Shown: positions 28,702-37,053 of the stretch, piece by piece
Numbering within the stretch: the first letter of the stretch is position 1
Layout: each line of letters opens with the position of its first letter
Origin: Streptomyces sp. 71268
Lineage (GTDB): Bacteria; Actinomycetota; Actinomycetes; Streptomycetales; Streptomycetaceae
Assembly: GCF_029392895.1 (NCBI RefSeq)
Contig: NZ_CP114200.1
Span: 3,131,001-3,195,000 of the forward strand
Reading direction: 5' to 3'
Length of the DNA stretch: 64,000 bases
The notes under the pieces: model-generated
The model's input: the letters and a program-made list of their open reading frames with translations, nothing else
Told to the model about the DNA's origin: nothing
Database searches by the model: none
Program-made: the position numbers and the translations under genes

Positions 28702-30351
28702 ATGCGCAAGGGTGCGAAGGCCGCCGTCATCGGTGGGGTGTTCGTGGCAATGGTCGGCGCGGCCGGGTACGGCGCGTACAGCCTGACGTCGGACGATGGC
28801 GACTCCGCCGGTGATTCCACGGTCACCAGCGCGAAGACCGACGGCGCGGCGAAGACGAAGACCCCGGTGAAGACCGGCCCGCCGAGCGAGGCCGAGGTAC
28901 GCAAGACCGTGGGGGACTTCCTCGCGGCCTGGGGTCGGGGTGACGCGGCCGAGGCCGCCGCGCTCACCAGCGACGAGAAGGCCGCCCGCGCCGCGCTGGA
29001 CGGCTACCGCAAGCAGGCGCGCGTCAACAAGGTCACGTTGACGCCGGGCACGCCGACCGGCGCCAAGGCGCCGTTCCGCGTCTCGGCGGAGATCGTGCAC
29101 GAGCAGCAGCGGGCGACGTGGGCGTACGACTCCGCGCTGACCGTGGTGCGCGACGCGGAGACGGGTGAGGCGCGCGTGGACTGGAAGCCCTCGGTGGTCT
29201 TCCCGAAGTTGCGGCCCGGGGACACGGTGCGTACCGGGCCGGCGAAGAAGCCGCCGATCAAGGCCGTGGACCGGAACGGCAAGGAGTTGGTCCCCGCCGA
29301 GCACCCCACGCTCAAGGTGGTGCTGTCCGGGCTGCGCGACAAGTACGGGGCGAAGGCGGGCGGTACGGCGGGCGTGGAGCTGTACGTCGATCGGGCGGGG
29401 AAGACGCCGGACGAGACGCTCAAGGTGCTGTCCAACGGGACGCCGGGCACGCTGCGTACGACGTTGGACTCGGGGTTGCAGCGGGTCGCCGAGCAGCAGG
29501 TGGCGAAGAAGCCGAAGTCGTCGGCCGTGGTGATCAAGCCGAGTACGGGTGAGGTGCTGGCGCTCGCCAACTCGCCGGCCGAGGGCTTCAACACCGCGCT
29601 CCAGGGCTCGCTGGCGCCCGGTTCCACGATGAAGGTCGTCTCGTCGGCGCTGCTCATCGACAAGGGGCTGGCGGGTACGGGAAAGCAGCACCCGTGCCCG
29701 AAGTTCGCCTCGTACGGTGGCTGGAAGTTCCAGAACCTCGACAAGTTCGAAATCAAGGGCGGCACCTTCGATCAGAGCTTCGCCCGTTCCTGCAACACGG
29801 CCTTCATCACCCAGGCTTCGAAGTTGTCGGACGACGCGTTGACGCAGGAGGCGCGGGACGTCTTCGGGATCGGGCTCAACTGGCAGACGGGCGTACCGAC
29901 GTTCGACGGCGCGGTCCCCGTCCAGCAGGACGCGAGCAAGGCGGCGTCGCTGATCGGCCAGGGCGGGGTGCGGATGAACCCGCTGACGATGGCCTCGGTG
30001 TCGGCGACCGCGAGCACCGGCACGTTCCGCCAGCCGTACCTGGTGGCCCCGAGCCTGGACAACCGCACGCTGGCCAAGGCCCCGCGCGCGATGAAGCCCG
30101 ACACGGTCAAGCAGCTCAAGTCGCTGATGAAGCTGACGGCGACGGCGGGCACCGGCGCGCAGGCGATGTCGGGACTGTCCGGGGACATCGGGGCGAAGAC
30201 GGGTTCGGCCGAGGTGGACGGCCAGAAGAAGCCCAACGGTTGGTTCACGGCGTACCGCGGTGACGTGGCCGCGGCGGCGGTGGTCCAGCAGGGTGGCCAC
30301 GGCGGCGAGGCGGCCGGCCCGATCGTGGCCGCGCTGCTGCGCGCGGGCTGA
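28702..30351 (+). CDS. Penicillin-binding protein (class B transpeptidase-like)
   Basis: D,D-transpeptidase of peptidoglycan cross-linking, 549 aa from ATG 28702. An N-terminal membrane anchor (7-27), then an MecA-N/NTF2-like domain (about 62-175: EAEVRKTVGDFLAAWGRGDA). The transpeptidase domain has S308-TMK (SxxK), S363-CN (SxN) and K499-TG. There is no lipobox Cys. Paired with other anchored PBPs of this plan in streptomycetes. A long perfect hairpin follows the gene. The direct neighbours give no specific role. Confidence 0.92.
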   Translation: MRKGAKAAVIGGVFVAMVGAAGYGAYSLTSDDGDSAGDSTVTSAKTDGAAKTKTPVKTGPPSEAEVRKTVGDFLAAWGRGDAAEAAALTSDEKAARAALDGYRKQARVNKVTLTPGTPTGAKAPFRVSAEIVHEQQRATWAYDSALTVVRDAETGEARVDWKPSVVFPKLRPGDTVRTGPAKKPPIKAVDRNGKELVPAEHPTLKVVLSGLRDKYGAKAGGTAGVELYVDRAGKTPDETLKVLSNGTPGTLRTTLDSGLQRVAEQQVAKKPKSSAVVIKPSTGEVLALANSPAEGFNTALQGSLAPGSTMKVVSSALLIDKGLAGTGKQHPCPKFASYGGWKFQNLDKFEIKGGTFDQSFARSCNTAFITQASKLSDDALTQEARDVFGIGLNWQTGVPTFDGAVPVQQDASKAASLIGQGGVRMNPLTMASVSATASTGTFRQPYLVAPSLDNRTLAKAPRAMKPDTVKQLKSLMKLTATAGTGAQAMSGLSGDIGAKTGSAEVDGQKKPNGWFTAYRGDVAAAAVVQQGGHGGEAAGPIVAALLRAG

Positions 30352-30368
30352 CCCGACGCGGGACGGAG

Positions 30369-30405
30369 GGGCTCCGGGGCGGGCCCGGCGCCCGCCCCGG
30401 AGCCC
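30369..30405 (+). terminator. Perfect 16-bp hairpin terminator
   Basis: GGGCTCCGGGGCGGGC and GCCCGCCCCGGAGCCC form a perfect stem with a 5-nt loop, 18 bp after the PBP stop. Confidence 0.85.
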
Positions 30406-30456
30406 GACCGAGGGGCTACTCGACAGCCCGCGCGGCACGACGCGTACTGTGCCCGA

Positions 30457-31395
30457 ATGATCGAGGTACCGGAGCAGTTCAAGCGGACCACCATCGAGCG
30501 CGAGGGCTCGGCCGGGGCGGCGTGGGTCGAGCAACTCCCCGCCCTGACGTCCCAGTTGTCGGACCGCTGGGAGTGCGTGCCGGACGGGGACGTGGGGCAC
30601 GGGGCGGTCGGGATCGTCGTACCGGTGGTACGGCGACGGGACGCGGCACCGGCCGTGATCAAGGTGTCGTTCCCGCACCCGGGCAACGTCCACGAGCCTG
30701 ACGCGTTCGCGGTCTGGGGTGGGCGCGGGGCGGTGCTCCTGTACGAGCGCGACGACGAGCACTTCGCCATGCTGTTGGAGCGCGCCCACCCGGAGACGCT
30801 GGCCGGCGTCGCGGACGGTGACGAGGTCGCGGCGACCGCCGGGCAGCTCAGCCGCCGGCTCGCCGTGCCGGCCCCCGCCGACCTGCCGCGACTGCGGGAC
30901 CGGGTCGCGGAGTGGGGGCCGGAACTCCGCACGGACGCCGACGAGTTGCCGCACGGCATGTCGTCCCGCGTCCTGGACGCCGCCGCCGCGACCGTCCGCG
31001 AGTTGGGCCCCGACCAGCCGGACACCCTCGTCCACGGCGACCTGCACGCCCGCAACATCCTGCGGGCCGACCGCGAACCCTGGCTGGTCATCGACCCCAA
31101 GGGGTACGTGGGGGACCCGGCGTACGACGCCGGTGCCCTGCTGACGTCGTGCGCGGTGCCGCTCGTCGAGTCCGGCGGCGATCTGGCCGGGGGCCTCCGT
31201 CGGGCGGTGGAGGTCTTCGCGGAGGCGGCCGAGCTGGACCGGGTACGTGTGCGGCGCTGGGCTCAACTGCACGCCGTACGCGCGGCGTTCTGGGGACGCC
31301 GGCACGGGTTCACCGTGGCCCGGAACGGGCCCGATCGGGACCAGGTCGTACAGCTGGCGGAGCATGTGGCGGAGTTGTTCACCGCCGGCGCGTAG
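30457..31395 (+). CDS. Streptomycin-6-kinase-like phosphotransferase
   Basis: 312 aa from ATG 30457; no strong ribosome site, TACTGT lies 6 nt upstream, so leaderless translation is likely. The kinase-like fold is marked by VIKVSFPHPGN (ATP-binding Lys near 69), catalytic HGDLHARN (193-200) and VIDPKGYVGDPAYDAG (metal Asp213). The last motif, with PKGYVGD, matches the aminoglycoside/hydroxyurea kinase group (APH(6)-like) rather than APH(3'). Housekeeping streptomycete members of this group are frequent, so resistance cannot be claimed without testing. Confidence 0.88.
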   Translation: MIEVPEQFKRTTIEREGSAGAAWVEQLPALTSQLSDRWECVPDGDVGHGAVGIVVPVVRRRDAAPAVIKVSFPHPGNVHEPDAFAVWGGRGAVLLYERDDEHFAMLLERAHPETLAGVADGDEVAATAGQLSRRLAVPAPADLPRLRDRVAEWGPELRTDADELPHGMSSRVLDAAAATVRELGPDQPDTLVHGDLHARNILRADREPWLVIDPKGYVGDPAYDAGALLTSCAVPLVESGGDLAGGLRRAVEVFAEAAELDRVRVRRWAQLHAVRAAFWGRRHGFTVARNGPDRDQVVQLAEHVAELFTAGA

Positions 31396-31549
31396 CGCCG
31401 GGGACCTGCCGGAGTCGTACGCCCCCAGGAGTGCGGCAGCCCCGAGCCGTGCCCCCGGGGCCGTAGCCCCACGGTCGTACGCCGCGAAGCCGCGCGCGCC
31501 GTCCCCCTGACGCCCACCCGGCCCCGCACGTCCCCGCACCCGCACGCCC

Positions 31550-32419
31550 TCACCCCCGGATCATCGACATCAACGCCCCGTGCGTCTCGCTGTCGGCGGC
31601 CACCACCAACCCACGGCCCGCCAGCCCGGCCGCCCCGGCTCGTCCGGCCTGCCCGGCCCGCCCGACCGGCTCTCCGTCGATCCCCGTCACCACGCACCCG
31701 GCCGCGCGGCACAGCGCGATCCCGGCGGCGAAGTGCACGCTCTCCGACAGGTCGCCGCCGTCCGTGACGTAGGCGGCTCGCTTGCCCGCGGCGACCCAGG
31801 TCAGGGCCAGGCTCGTGGACACGACCCGGGGACGGAAGCGGGCCACGAACCGCTCGTCGGCCAGCAGGTTCACCGCCCGGAAGCCGGGCGCGCCGGGGAA
31901 CGGCGGGTCGAGGTTGACGTCCACGAGGCGAGTAGCGGCCGTGGGGGCCAGCGGGGCGTCGGCGCCGTCCCGCCGTATCCAGGCGGTGTGGCCGTCGGTG
32001 TGGAAGACCTCGCCGCCGAACGGGTCGGCCACCGCCGCCGGGCCGCCACGCAGCGCCACGTTGACGGCGACCAACGCGGTGCCGACCGCGTAGTTCAGCG
32101 TGCCGCACAGCGGGTCCACCAGCCATTGGCGGGCGGCCTCCGGCGCGCCCTGCTGTCCGCCCTCCTCGCCGAGCACGGCGTCGTCGGGCCGGGCGGCGCG
32201 CAGGACGCTGACGATCGCCTGCTCGGCCGCCACGTCGGCGGCGGTCGCGAAGTCCCCGTCACCCTTGTCGTAACGGGTGAGCCGCTGGCCGTACAGGTCG
32301 CGCACCACGTCGGCGCCGGCCCGCGCCGCGGCGATCGCGACCTCGGCGTCGGAGCCGGCTTCACAACCGGCGTCGGCACCGGTGTCGGTGTCGTCAGGTC
32401 CCGCAGATGAGTTGATCAC
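31550..32419 (-). CDS. Inositol-monophosphatase-family protein with altered metal site
   Basis: 289 aa from GTG 32419; TACCCT 7 nt before it suggests a leaderless mRNA. The fold is recognisable: GEEGG (E85, E86) is motif 1, and WLVDPLCGTLNYAVG is motif 2, where the normal DPxDGT second Asp is Cys105. The last motif, normally WDxAAG, reads VHFAAG (228-233), so the third metal Asp is also missing. The ligands for the second Mg2+ are therefore replaced. Activity as a phosphatase is doubtful; a changed substrate or a regulatory function is possible. Convergent with the kinase-like gene. Confidence 0.85.
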   Translation of the reverse strand: MINSSAGPDDTDTGADAGCEAGSDAEVAIAAARAGADVVRDLYGQRLTRYDKGDGDFATAADVAAEQAIVSVLRAARPDDAVLGEEGGQQGAPEAARQWLVDPLCGTLNYAVGTALVAVNVALRGGPAAVADPFGGEVFHTDGHTAWIRRDGADAPLAPTAATRLVDVNLDPPFPGAPGFRAVNLLADERFVARFRPRVVSTSLALTWVAAGKRAAYVTDGGDLSESVHFAAGIALCRAAGCVVTGIDGEPVGRAGQAGRAGAAGLAGRGLVVAADSETHGALMSMIRG

Positions 32420-32530
32420 GGCACGCAGGGTACCGACGCCACCGCGACCAACCCTGCCCAAGGGGCCGGCCCCAGCCCGACGGGACGCGAGGCGGTGGCG
32501 CCGAACCCGGCGGGGCCGAAGCGCGGGCGT

Positions 32531-33439
32531 TCAGCCCAACAGGTGCGAGTCGCGCCACAGCCGCATGCCCGGGGCGCCGACCAGGCCGGCGTCGTCCAGG
32601 AACGGCACGATGCGCTCGCCGAGGAACCGCATCGACTCCCGGTAGTGCGGGTTCGCGTGGGCGGCCCGCCACGCCTCCCTGGGGTCGAGGCCGACGGCCG
32701 CGTAGGCCCGTGGATGTATCAGGCTGCGACAGATGCAGTACGAGACAAGGGCGGTGAGCAGCCGCTGGTAGCGGAGTTCGGCGCGGCCGAGCCCGGCCAT
32801 GCCCCGGACGACCTCCTCGCGGGCGAAGGTGACGTGGCGCGCCTCCTCCATGATGTGGATGCGGTTCACCATCCGCATCAGCGGCTGGATCTCGTCGCTG
32901 CCGGTCATCTCGCGCTGGAGCCGGTCGGTGATCTCCTCGGCGACCAGGATGGAGCCGTACATGGCCGGGCCGTACGCGATGGCCGGCAGGATCTTGGCGA
33001 CCTGGTGCAGGTGGCGCGGCGGGCCGTACGCCGGGCAGTCGATGCGTTCCACGAGCCGGGCGAACATGGTGACGTGCCGGCACTCGTCGGCGACCTCGGT
33101 CAGCGCGTACTGGATGTGGCGGGTGCGCGTGTCGCCGTTGTACGCGGCCTTGACCAGCATCTTCATCAACAGCAGCTCGAACCAGAGGCCGACGCTGACG
33201 ATGGTCGCGGCCTCGTGCTTGCCGAGTTCGAGCCGCTGCTCCTCGCTGAGCCGGTCCCACAGCGGGGTGCCGTAGAGGGATATGCGGTGGGGCAGCAGGT
33301 AGTGCTTGCCGTCGACCAGCGGCGCGTCCCAGTCGATGTCCACCTCGGGGTCGTAGAACTTCTTCGCCGACGAGGCCAGCAGTCGGGCGGCGGTCTTCTC
33401 CCTGTCGCCCACCTTCGTATCGGGCAGTGAACGGGCCAT
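32531..33439 (-). CDS. AurF-type diiron oxygenase
   Basis: 302-aa soluble oxygenase of the p-aminobenzoate N-oxygenase (AurF) family. The start is ATG 33439, with AAGGAG 9 nt upstream; a GTG six codons earlier overlaps that ribosome site. The iron ligands can be placed by spacing: FELL (E88), EVADECRH (E119, H122), E168, and HIMEEARH (H195, E199, H202), which keeps the E-x2-H and H-x3-E-x2-H spacing of AurF. The substrate is unknown; N-oxygenation is not assured. Divergent from the DUF4873 gene across a palindrome at 33467. Confidence 0.87.
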   Translation of the reverse strand: MARSLPDTKVGDREKTAARLLASSAKKFYDPEVDIDWDAPLVDGKHYLLPHRISLYGTPLWDRLSEEQRLELGKHEAATIVSVGLWFELLLMKMLVKAAYNGDTRTRHIQYALTEVADECRHVTMFARLVERIDCPAYGPPRHLHQVAKILPAIAYGPAMYGSILVAEEITDRLQREMTGSDEIQPLMRMVNRIHIMEEARHVTFAREEVVRGMAGLGRAELRYQRLLTALVSYCICRSLIHPRAYAAVGLDPREAWRAAHANPHYRESMRFLGERIVPFLDDAGLVGAPGMRLWRDSHLLG

Positions 33440-33466
33440 GGCGCTCCACTCCTTCACGAACTAAGG

Positions 33467-33483
33467 TGTTACCCGAGGTAACA
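33467..33483. promoter_or_regulatory. TetR-type palindromic operator
   Basis: TGTTACC-CGA-GGTAACA is a perfect 7-bp inverted repeat, 28 bp before the diiron oxygenase start. No regulator gene is adjacent, so it would be bound by a protein encoded elsewhere. Confidence 0.7.
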
Positions 33484-33665
33484 GCCACTCTCAGGAGCAT
33501 GGAATCTCTCGTTACGGGAGTCAAGGGCCCGGCACCCGTCAGCAACGTCGGCGGGTGCGCCCGCCGAACGAAGACGTCCGCGAGCGCGCCCGCCGCGCGG
33601 ACACGGCCGACCGGGCCCGCCGCACCACGCCAAGGCGTCGAGGAATCGTCCCAAGGAGCCGTGCA

Positions 33666-34118
33666 GTGAACGCCGTCACGCCACAGCACCAGCCTCAGTC
33701 CCAGCCGTCACCCGACCGCACCCCCGCCACCACACCCACGCGCACCACGCAGGACGCGCAGGGCGCACATGGCACACAGAGCGCGCACAGCACGCACGAG
33801 AACCCCGACCACGAAGCGGGCTACCGTGGGCCCGCCACCCTGGAGTTCGAGGGCGAGGAGCGCGTCGTCGACGTGGAGTTGCGCGGTACGTTCCAACCGG
33901 TCGACGGGCGCTACCACTGGTACGGCCGGGTCGTCGGCGCCCCGGAACTCGTCGCCCTCCTCGGCGGCAGGCGCACCGCCGCCCTCATCCGTACCCCGCA
34001 GGGCGAGGCACGGGGCGAGTTGTCCGACCCCGACCCGTGTTACCGCTACCGCGTCACCGGTACGAGCACGCCACCCTTCCGCGTCCCGGGCCCGAACGAC
34101 CCGCCGCCCGTGGCCTGA
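33666..34118 (+). CDS. DUF4873-domain protein
   Basis: 150 aa from GTG 33666, with AAGGAG 7 nt upstream; the longer open frame is Arg-rich and rejected. The first 45 residues are Gln/Thr/His/Ala low complexity. The domain (about 50-140) reads GYRGPATLEFEGEERVVDVE, then LRGTFQPVDGRYHWYGRV, a pattern I associate with DUF4873, often found near flavin monooxygenases or diiron oxygenases in actinobacteria. No catalytic residues are known. It shares the control region with the divergent diiron gene, so a common pathway is likely. Confidence 0.8.
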   Translation: MNAVTPQHQPQSQPSPDRTPATTPTRTTQDAQGAHGTQSAHSTHENPDHEAGYRGPATLEFEGEERVVDVELRGTFQPVDGRYHWYGRVVGAPELVALLGGRRTAALIRTPQGEARGELSDPDPCYRYRVTGTSTPPFRVPGPNDPPPVA

Positions 34119-34135
34119 CGGCCCCCGCCACGCAC

Positions 34136-34175
34136 TCCCACCCCACCGAACGCCCCCACCCCACCGAGCGCCCCC
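34136..34175. repeat. Short direct repeat between convergent genes
   Basis: CCCCACCGAACGCCCCCA and CCCCACCGAGCGCCCCC follow each other, an 18-bp unit in two copies with one substitution. Confidence 0.5.
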
Positions 34176-34194
34176 GCCCAACTCGTCGGCGCCG

Positions 34195-35415
34195 TCACGG
34201 CAGCGGCGGGTGGCGGTGCTCCCAGCGCAGTCCGAGGCGGCTCGGCGCGTCGATCCAGTAGGTGTGCGCCTCCCGCGTGACGCGTAGCCGTACCGCGTCG
34301 ATGCCCGGCTCCCCCGCCGCCCGCCACCCGGTGATCGCGCGCTCCACGGCGTCCCAGAGCGCCAGCGGCCCGCCCTGCCGGACCACCCACCCGTCACCCT
34401 CCGGCGCCAGCTCGGCGAACGACTCCCGCTCCGCGTCGATCAGGTACCGCCTCTCCGTCCCCCCGGCCACCGCCCGCAACAACTGGGCGGTTGGCGCGGC
34501 CAGTTGGGCCAGGAAGGCCGGCATCCAGTCGCGGAGCGCGTCGGGCGGGACGCGCGCGCGGCGGACGCTGTCGGCGTACGCGGCGCGCGCCGCCAGGCTC
34601 CCGCCCAACGGTACGGCGGCCTGCGCGCGGGCCGGCATGAACGACGACGGGCCGGTGACGCGCCCCTCGGCCGTGCCGTCCGCCGCGACGACGACCTTGG
34701 CCAGCCCCGTCCCGTACGACCAACTGCCCACCGTGGCCAGGACGATGGCGCCGGGGCGGGCCTGCCGGAGCCAGGTGTGGGGGATGCGGCGCACCGCGCA
34801 GGTGGCGATGATCCGGTCGTACGGGGCGCGGGACGGGTGGCCGAGGAGGCCGTCGTCGGTGACGGTCCAGGTGGAGTAGCCGGCGACCTCCAGCGCGTCG
34901 TCGGCCCGGCGCGCGAGGTCGGGGTCGGCCTCCACGGTGGTCACGTTGTCCTCGCCGAGGCGGTGGCAGAGCAGGGCCGTGGAGTAGCCGGTGCCGGTGC
35001 CGATCTCCAGGACGCGGTCGCCGTCGCGCACCTCCAGCTCCTCCAGCATGCCGACGACCGTGGCCGGCGCGGTGGACGAGGAGGTGGGGTAGCCCTCGAC
35101 GGGTCCGGTGGCCTGGTCCGGGGTGAGGGCCCCGTCGAGCTGGGTGACCAGCGACTGGTCGCTGTAGGCGAGTTCGGCCCACTCCTCGGGGCGCAGCCCG
35201 TCCGGGGTCACGGGTCGCCAGCGCGCGGCCTGGCCCTCGGGCGCCTCGGGCAGGAACACGCCGCCGCCCAGGAACCGTTCGCGGGGCACCGCGCGGACGG
35301 CCGCCGCCCAGTCGGGGCCGATGGGTCGCTCGGCTTCGAGGCGGTCGAGCAGGGCGCCGCGCGCCGCGCTCAGGGCGGAGCAGGGGGACTCGGGGGCGGT
35401 TCTGTGGCCATTCAT
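34195..35415 (-). CDS. tgmC: Graspetide-associated isoaspartyl-methyltransferase-like enzyme
   Basis: 406 aa from ATG 35415, overlapping the ligase stop (ATGA), with AAGGAG inside the ligase 3' end. Residues about 105-260 are a protein-L-isoaspartate O-methyltransferase domain: SSSTAPATVVGMLEELEV, then DRVLEIGTGTGYSTALL, VTTVEADPDLARRA and YDRIIATCAVRRIP. The extra C-terminal 150 residues are typical of the ATP-grasp-peptide methyltransferase family (TgmC). In fuscimiditide-type graspetides, PIMT homologues methylate an Asp of the cross-linked peptide, giving aspartimide. The same reaction on the product of this cluster is inferred. Confidence 0.88.
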   Translation of the reverse strand: MNGHRTAPESPCSALSAARGALLDRLEAERPIGPDWAAAVRAVPRERFLGGGVFLPEAPEGQAARWRPVTPDGLRPEEWAELAYSDQSLVTQLDGALTPDQATGPVEGYPTSSSTAPATVVGMLEELEVRDGDRVLEIGTGTGYSTALLCHRLGEDNVTTVEADPDLARRADDALEVAGYSTWTVTDDGLLGHPSRAPYDRIIATCAVRRIPHTWLRQARPGAIVLATVGSWSYGTGLAKVVVAADGTAEGRVTGPSSFMPARAQAAVPLGGSLAARAAYADSVRRARVPPDALRDWMPAFLAQLAAPTAQLLRAVAGGTERRYLIDAERESFAELAPEGDGWVVRQGGPLALWDAVERAITGWRAAGEPGIDAVRLRVTREAHTYWIDAPSRLGLRWEHRHPPLP

Positions 35416-36374
35416 GGCTCTCCTTGGGCGAGGAGGTCGGCGAACGCGGCGGCGAGCGGCAGCCCGGCCGCGTCTTCGAGCCATCCCCACTGGCCGTTGG
35501 GGTTCAACTCCAGCCAGTGCAGCGTCCCGTCCCGGCCGAGGGCGAGGTCAAAGCTGCCACTGGCCAGTCCGAAGTGACGCAAGAAACGCACGAGTCCCTC
35601 TGCGGTCTGAGTGGGGAGGTCGATCACGCGGTAGGTCAGGGCTCCGTAGTCGCGTCGCCAGTCGAGTAGTTCCGAGTCGATGCGTACCGCAAAGACGCGC
35701 CCGCCCACGACCACCACCCGCACGTCAGCGACCTTGTCCACGCGGGACTGGAAGAGGTGCGGTACGACCTTGACGCTCTCGTCCAGCTCCACGGGGTCCA
35801 CCGGTTCGGTCCAGGTCGTCAGCCCCTGACCGTCCGGGTCGTGGTACGCCGTCCAGCGCAACGCCTTGTAGACGACGGGTCCGTGGGCCCGCATGAAGGA
35901 TCGGATCTCCCCTAGGTCGTTGGAGATGAGTGTGGGGGGCACGGTGAAGCCCATGCGGGTGGCCGTGGCGAGTTGGAGGGGCTTGTGTTCGGCGGCGTAG
36001 TTGCGTAACGGGTGATTGACGTACCGGCATTCCGTCAGCGCGTGCAGGATGCCGCCCAGTCCGTAGCGCACCTGGGCCGCGGCGAAGCGCGCGTCCGGCG
36101 CGGCCAGGTGCGGGAACCGGGGCCAGACGGGCCGCCGCCAGTACACCGCGCGCACCCGCTCCAGCGCGGTTGCCCTGGAGGAGGTGCGCAGTGAACCGGA
36201 CGGGGTGGGAGCGCCGGCGCCGAACCGCGCCGACACGTGCAGTGCGTCGCCGATGTCCGCGGGGTTGAAGCGGACCACGGGGACGCGCCTGCGGTTCAGC
36301 TCGGCGATCACCATGCTGGCCGTGACGTCGTCCGGCTCGGTCACGACCAGCACCGGCCCGGCGGTCCGTGCCAT
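35412..36374 (-). CDS. tgmB: ATP-grasp ribosomal peptide maturase (graspetide ligase)
   Basis: Forms side-chain ester or amide links between Thr/Ser or Lys and Asp/Glu of a precursor peptide, using ATP. 320 aa from ATG 36374, whose A overlaps the precursor stop (TGATG). Features are VLVVTEPDDVTASMVIAELN at the N-terminus, the ATP-binding VVYKALRWTAY segment, VADVRVVVVGGRVFAVRIDS and the metal-binding WLELNPNGQWGWLE near the C-terminus, as in MvdD-like ligases. Codon 123 (plus 36006-36008) is TTA, so maturation may be under bldA control. Confidence 0.92.
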   Translation of the reverse strand: MARTAGPVLVVTEPDDVTASMVIAELNRRRVPVVRFNPADIGDALHVSARFGAGAPTPSGSLRTSSRATALERVRAVYWRRPVWPRFPHLAAPDARFAAAQVRYGLGGILHALTECRYVNHPLRNYAAEHKPLQLATATRMGFTVPPTLISNDLGEIRSFMRAHGPVVYKALRWTAYHDPDGQGLTTWTEPVDPVELDESVKVVPHLFQSRVDKVADVRVVVVGGRVFAVRIDSELLDWRRDYGALTYRVIDLPTQTAEGLVRFLRHFGLASGSFDLALGRDGTLHWLELNPNGQWGWLEDAAGLPLAAAFADLLAQGEP

Positions 36375-36634
36375 CAGTCCTGCTCGCTGTCCTGATCGTG
36401 GTCGGTGTCGTTGCGGCTGTCCATGTTGGTGCTCTCCGCCGCGGTCTCGGTGCCCCGCGCGGTGCCGTGCTTCCCCATCTCGACGACCTGGCCCCGGCTG
36501 TCCCAGTACACGGTGAGCTGGGTCGTCGGGTCGACGCCGACGCGGGCGTGTCCGGCCGGGCGTATGGGCGGGTACGGGCGCATCCGCCCCACGCCCCAGG
36601 GGCGCAGGGCGGTACGGCCCACGGTGTTGGTCAT
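36374..36634 (-). CDS. tgmA: Graspetide precursor peptide
   Basis: 86 aa from ATG 36634, with a strong GGAGGAG site 4-5 nt upstream. Leader region: RPWGVGRMRPYP (11-22) is the recognition-like motif of ATP-grasp target peptides, followed by VDPTTQLTVYWDSRGQVVEM (34-53). The core begins about KHGT (55-58): Thr/Ser residues T58, T62, T64, S68, T69, S73 and T77 precede or intersperse a very acidic end, NMDSRNDTDHDQDSEQD (70-86), with seven acidic side chains. This donor-then-acceptor order is that of graspetides. No cleavage protease or transporter gene is adjacent. First gene of a three-gene overlapping operon. Confidence 0.88.
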   Translation of the reverse strand: MTNTVGRTALRPWGVGRMRPYPPIRPAGHARVGVDPTTQLTVYWDSRGQVVEMGKHGTARGTETAAESTNMDSRNDTDHDQDSEQD

Positions 36635-37053
36635 GTACTCCTCCGGGCGGTGTGGCTGCGGTGTGGCGATGTCCTCGCTCTCGTTATGTGCCCACTGGAA
36701 CGACGGCCGTCGCCGTCCCGACGCCCCGGGTTTCCCCTACCGCCGTGGTGTTCGCAGCACGAGGCGCCCCGCGCCTCCGCCGTCGCGCGCCCCGTCCGCG
36801 CCGCGGACGGCGGCCCTCCGACGCCGCGCCGCGCGCCCGCCCCCGGGAGCGCGCCACCGCGTGTCCGGTCGCGCACCATCGGCCCGCGAGCGCGCGGCGC
36901 GCGACGGCGCGCGCCCACTCGGCCGGGCCACTCCCCGCCCCCACCTCGCGCCCAGAACGCCCGAAACACCCGAAACACCCACCCCGCCCAGTGGGCCTCC
37001 CACGTGACCCACCTCATCGTGTTGGCTATACAACTTCAGTTACGGTGGCCGCC
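36635..37053. other. Gene-free 419-bp divergent region
   Basis: It separates the graspetide operon from the EamA locus. TATACA (37027-37032) and TACGGT (37041-37046) are -10-like boxes for the rightward unit; CATAACG near 36682 is a possible -10 for the graspetide operon. GTTG-GCTATA-CAAC (37021-37034) is a small inverted repeat. The rest is Arg/Pro-biased shadow frames. Confidence 0.45.

Noticed and set aside
30457..31395. Aminoglycoside (streptomycin) resistance gene
   Set aside because: The fold and HGDLHARN motif fit, but chromosomal members of this family are common without known resistance activity and no antibiotic cluster is adjacent; only a family call is made.
33499..33669. 57-codon frame between the diiron and DUF4873 genes as a TetR remnant
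   Set aside because: No helix-turn-helix residues in any frame; composition is Pro/Thr/Arg junk.
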